In this document: in pieces, positions 6,330 through 6,632 of the stretch
Numbering within the stretch: the stretch's first letter is position 1
How the letters are laid out: every line of letters starts with the position of its first letter
Assembly (NCBI GenBank): GCA_028717985.1
Contig: JAQUMS010000068.1
Coordinates: 1 to 6,632 of the forward strand
DNA from: Candidatus Omnitrophota bacterium
GTDB taxonomy: Bacteria; Omnitrophota; Gorgyraeia; Gygaellales; Profunditerraquicolaceae
Reading direction: 5' to 3'
Length of the DNA stretch: 6,632 nt
Translations under genes and position numbers: made by a program
The notes under the pieces: model-generated
What the model was told of the DNA's origin: nothing
What the model saw: the letters and a program-made list of their open reading frames with translations, nothing else
Databases searched by the model: none

Positions 6330-6632
6330 ATGCCGCCACGAGTGTTTGGGCTGTCTGAGCCCAGTTATACCGGTTTTCCGCCCTTCGCCGCGCGAATTCT
6401 CCCAGTTTTTTGCGCAAACAGGGATCTTTAAGAAGTAATTCAATTCCGTCCGACAAAGACCTGACATCACCGGCTTTAACCAAAACACCCGCGCCTCCGA
6501 GCATACGGGGTACTTCCCCGACATTACTCGCTACCACGGCTTTGCCGCAGCTCATATATTCCACGATCTTCAACGGGCTCTTGCACCGCGTAACAGGAGT
6601 ATCCCGGAACGGCGCAACACATACATCCGCGG
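6307..6632 (-). CDS. GT4-like (group 1) glycosyltransferase, C-terminal part only (cut by the right edge)
   Basis: The frame is open to the right edge and shows the last 107 residues, so the start lies outside the window. The visible part is the end of a GT-B donor domain: ADVCVAPFRDTPVTRCKSP, then LKIVEYMSCGKAVVASNVGE, then the GGAGVLVKAGD strand and a C-terminal helix with ENRYNWAQTAQTL. This is the classic 'SPLK-x2-EYM-x2-GKPVVAS' nucleotide-sugar-binding region of family GT4; the E of EYM is the second glutamate of the EX7E motif. Starting at the internal TTG (6573) would drop the K-S-P part of the motif, so it is not the true start. The stop overlaps the next glycosyltransferase gene, suggesting one transcript. 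The specificity is unknown. Confidence 0.9.
   Translation of the reverse strand, partial: ADVCVAPFRDTPVTRCKSPLKIVEYMSCGKAVVASNVGEVPRMLGGAGVLVKAGDVRSLSDGIELLLKDPCLRKKLGEFARRRAENRYNWAQTAQTLVAAYESIYAI

Noticed and set aside
6330..6524. A 65-residue N-terminal extension of the GT4-like protein that starts at 6329
   Set aside because: It overlaps the conserved donor-binding domain of the preceding glycosyltransferase in another frame and matches nothing in the family; the recognisable start is near 6329.

Overview
The window is a compact block of seven genes, all on the minus strand, with the first and last cut by the window edges. In transcription order (right to left) they are: the C-terminal end of a GT4-type glycosyltransferase (6632-6307), a complete GT4-like glycosyltransferase (6329-5187), a GT2 glycosyltransferase (5190-4345), a 122-bp non-coding stretch with structured tandem repeats (4344-4223), a B12-binding-type radical SAM enzyme (4222-2657), and three consecutive members of the peptidase U32-like family (2636-1449, 1431-265 and 268-1). 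Overlaps of 4 to about 23 bp and gaps of 17 to 20 bp suggest that each half is an operon. The repeat stretch is the only sizeable gap and may mark a processing or control point. There is no plus-strand gene, tRNA, rRNA, transposase or CRISPR array.

The right half looks like part of a surface-polysaccharide or glycan assembly locus. Two GT4 enzymes and a WbbL/rhamnosyltransferase-like GT2 enzyme would add sugars from nucleotide donors in the cytosol or at the inner membrane face. The left half is more unusual. It has a class-B/BchE-like radical SAM protein with a CX3CX2C cluster motif, followed by three paralogues of the U32 family. Well-studied U32-family proteins (UbiU/UbiV, RlhA, TrhP) are not shown to be peptidases. 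They act in oxygen-independent hydroxylation of ubiquinone precursors, rRNA or tRNA, and UbiU/UbiV and several others carry an Fe-S cluster. The two full paralogues here share two cysteine pairs in the core and a further C-x4-C-x2-C-x2-C cluster near the C-terminus. The third is cut by the left edge after 89 residues, but its start, its F-N-x2-L-x3-C motif and a shared EFTRSG stretch show that it is a diverged relative.

All of these enzymes fit an oxygen-independent, Fe-S-rich metabolism. The simplest reading, which is inference, is an anaerobe with a glycan locus linked to an uncharacterised modification cassette. Moderate GC, tight packing and the gene mix would suit an uncultured anaerobic lineage such as Omnitrophota or a deltaproteobacterium, but nothing in the window fixes the taxon.
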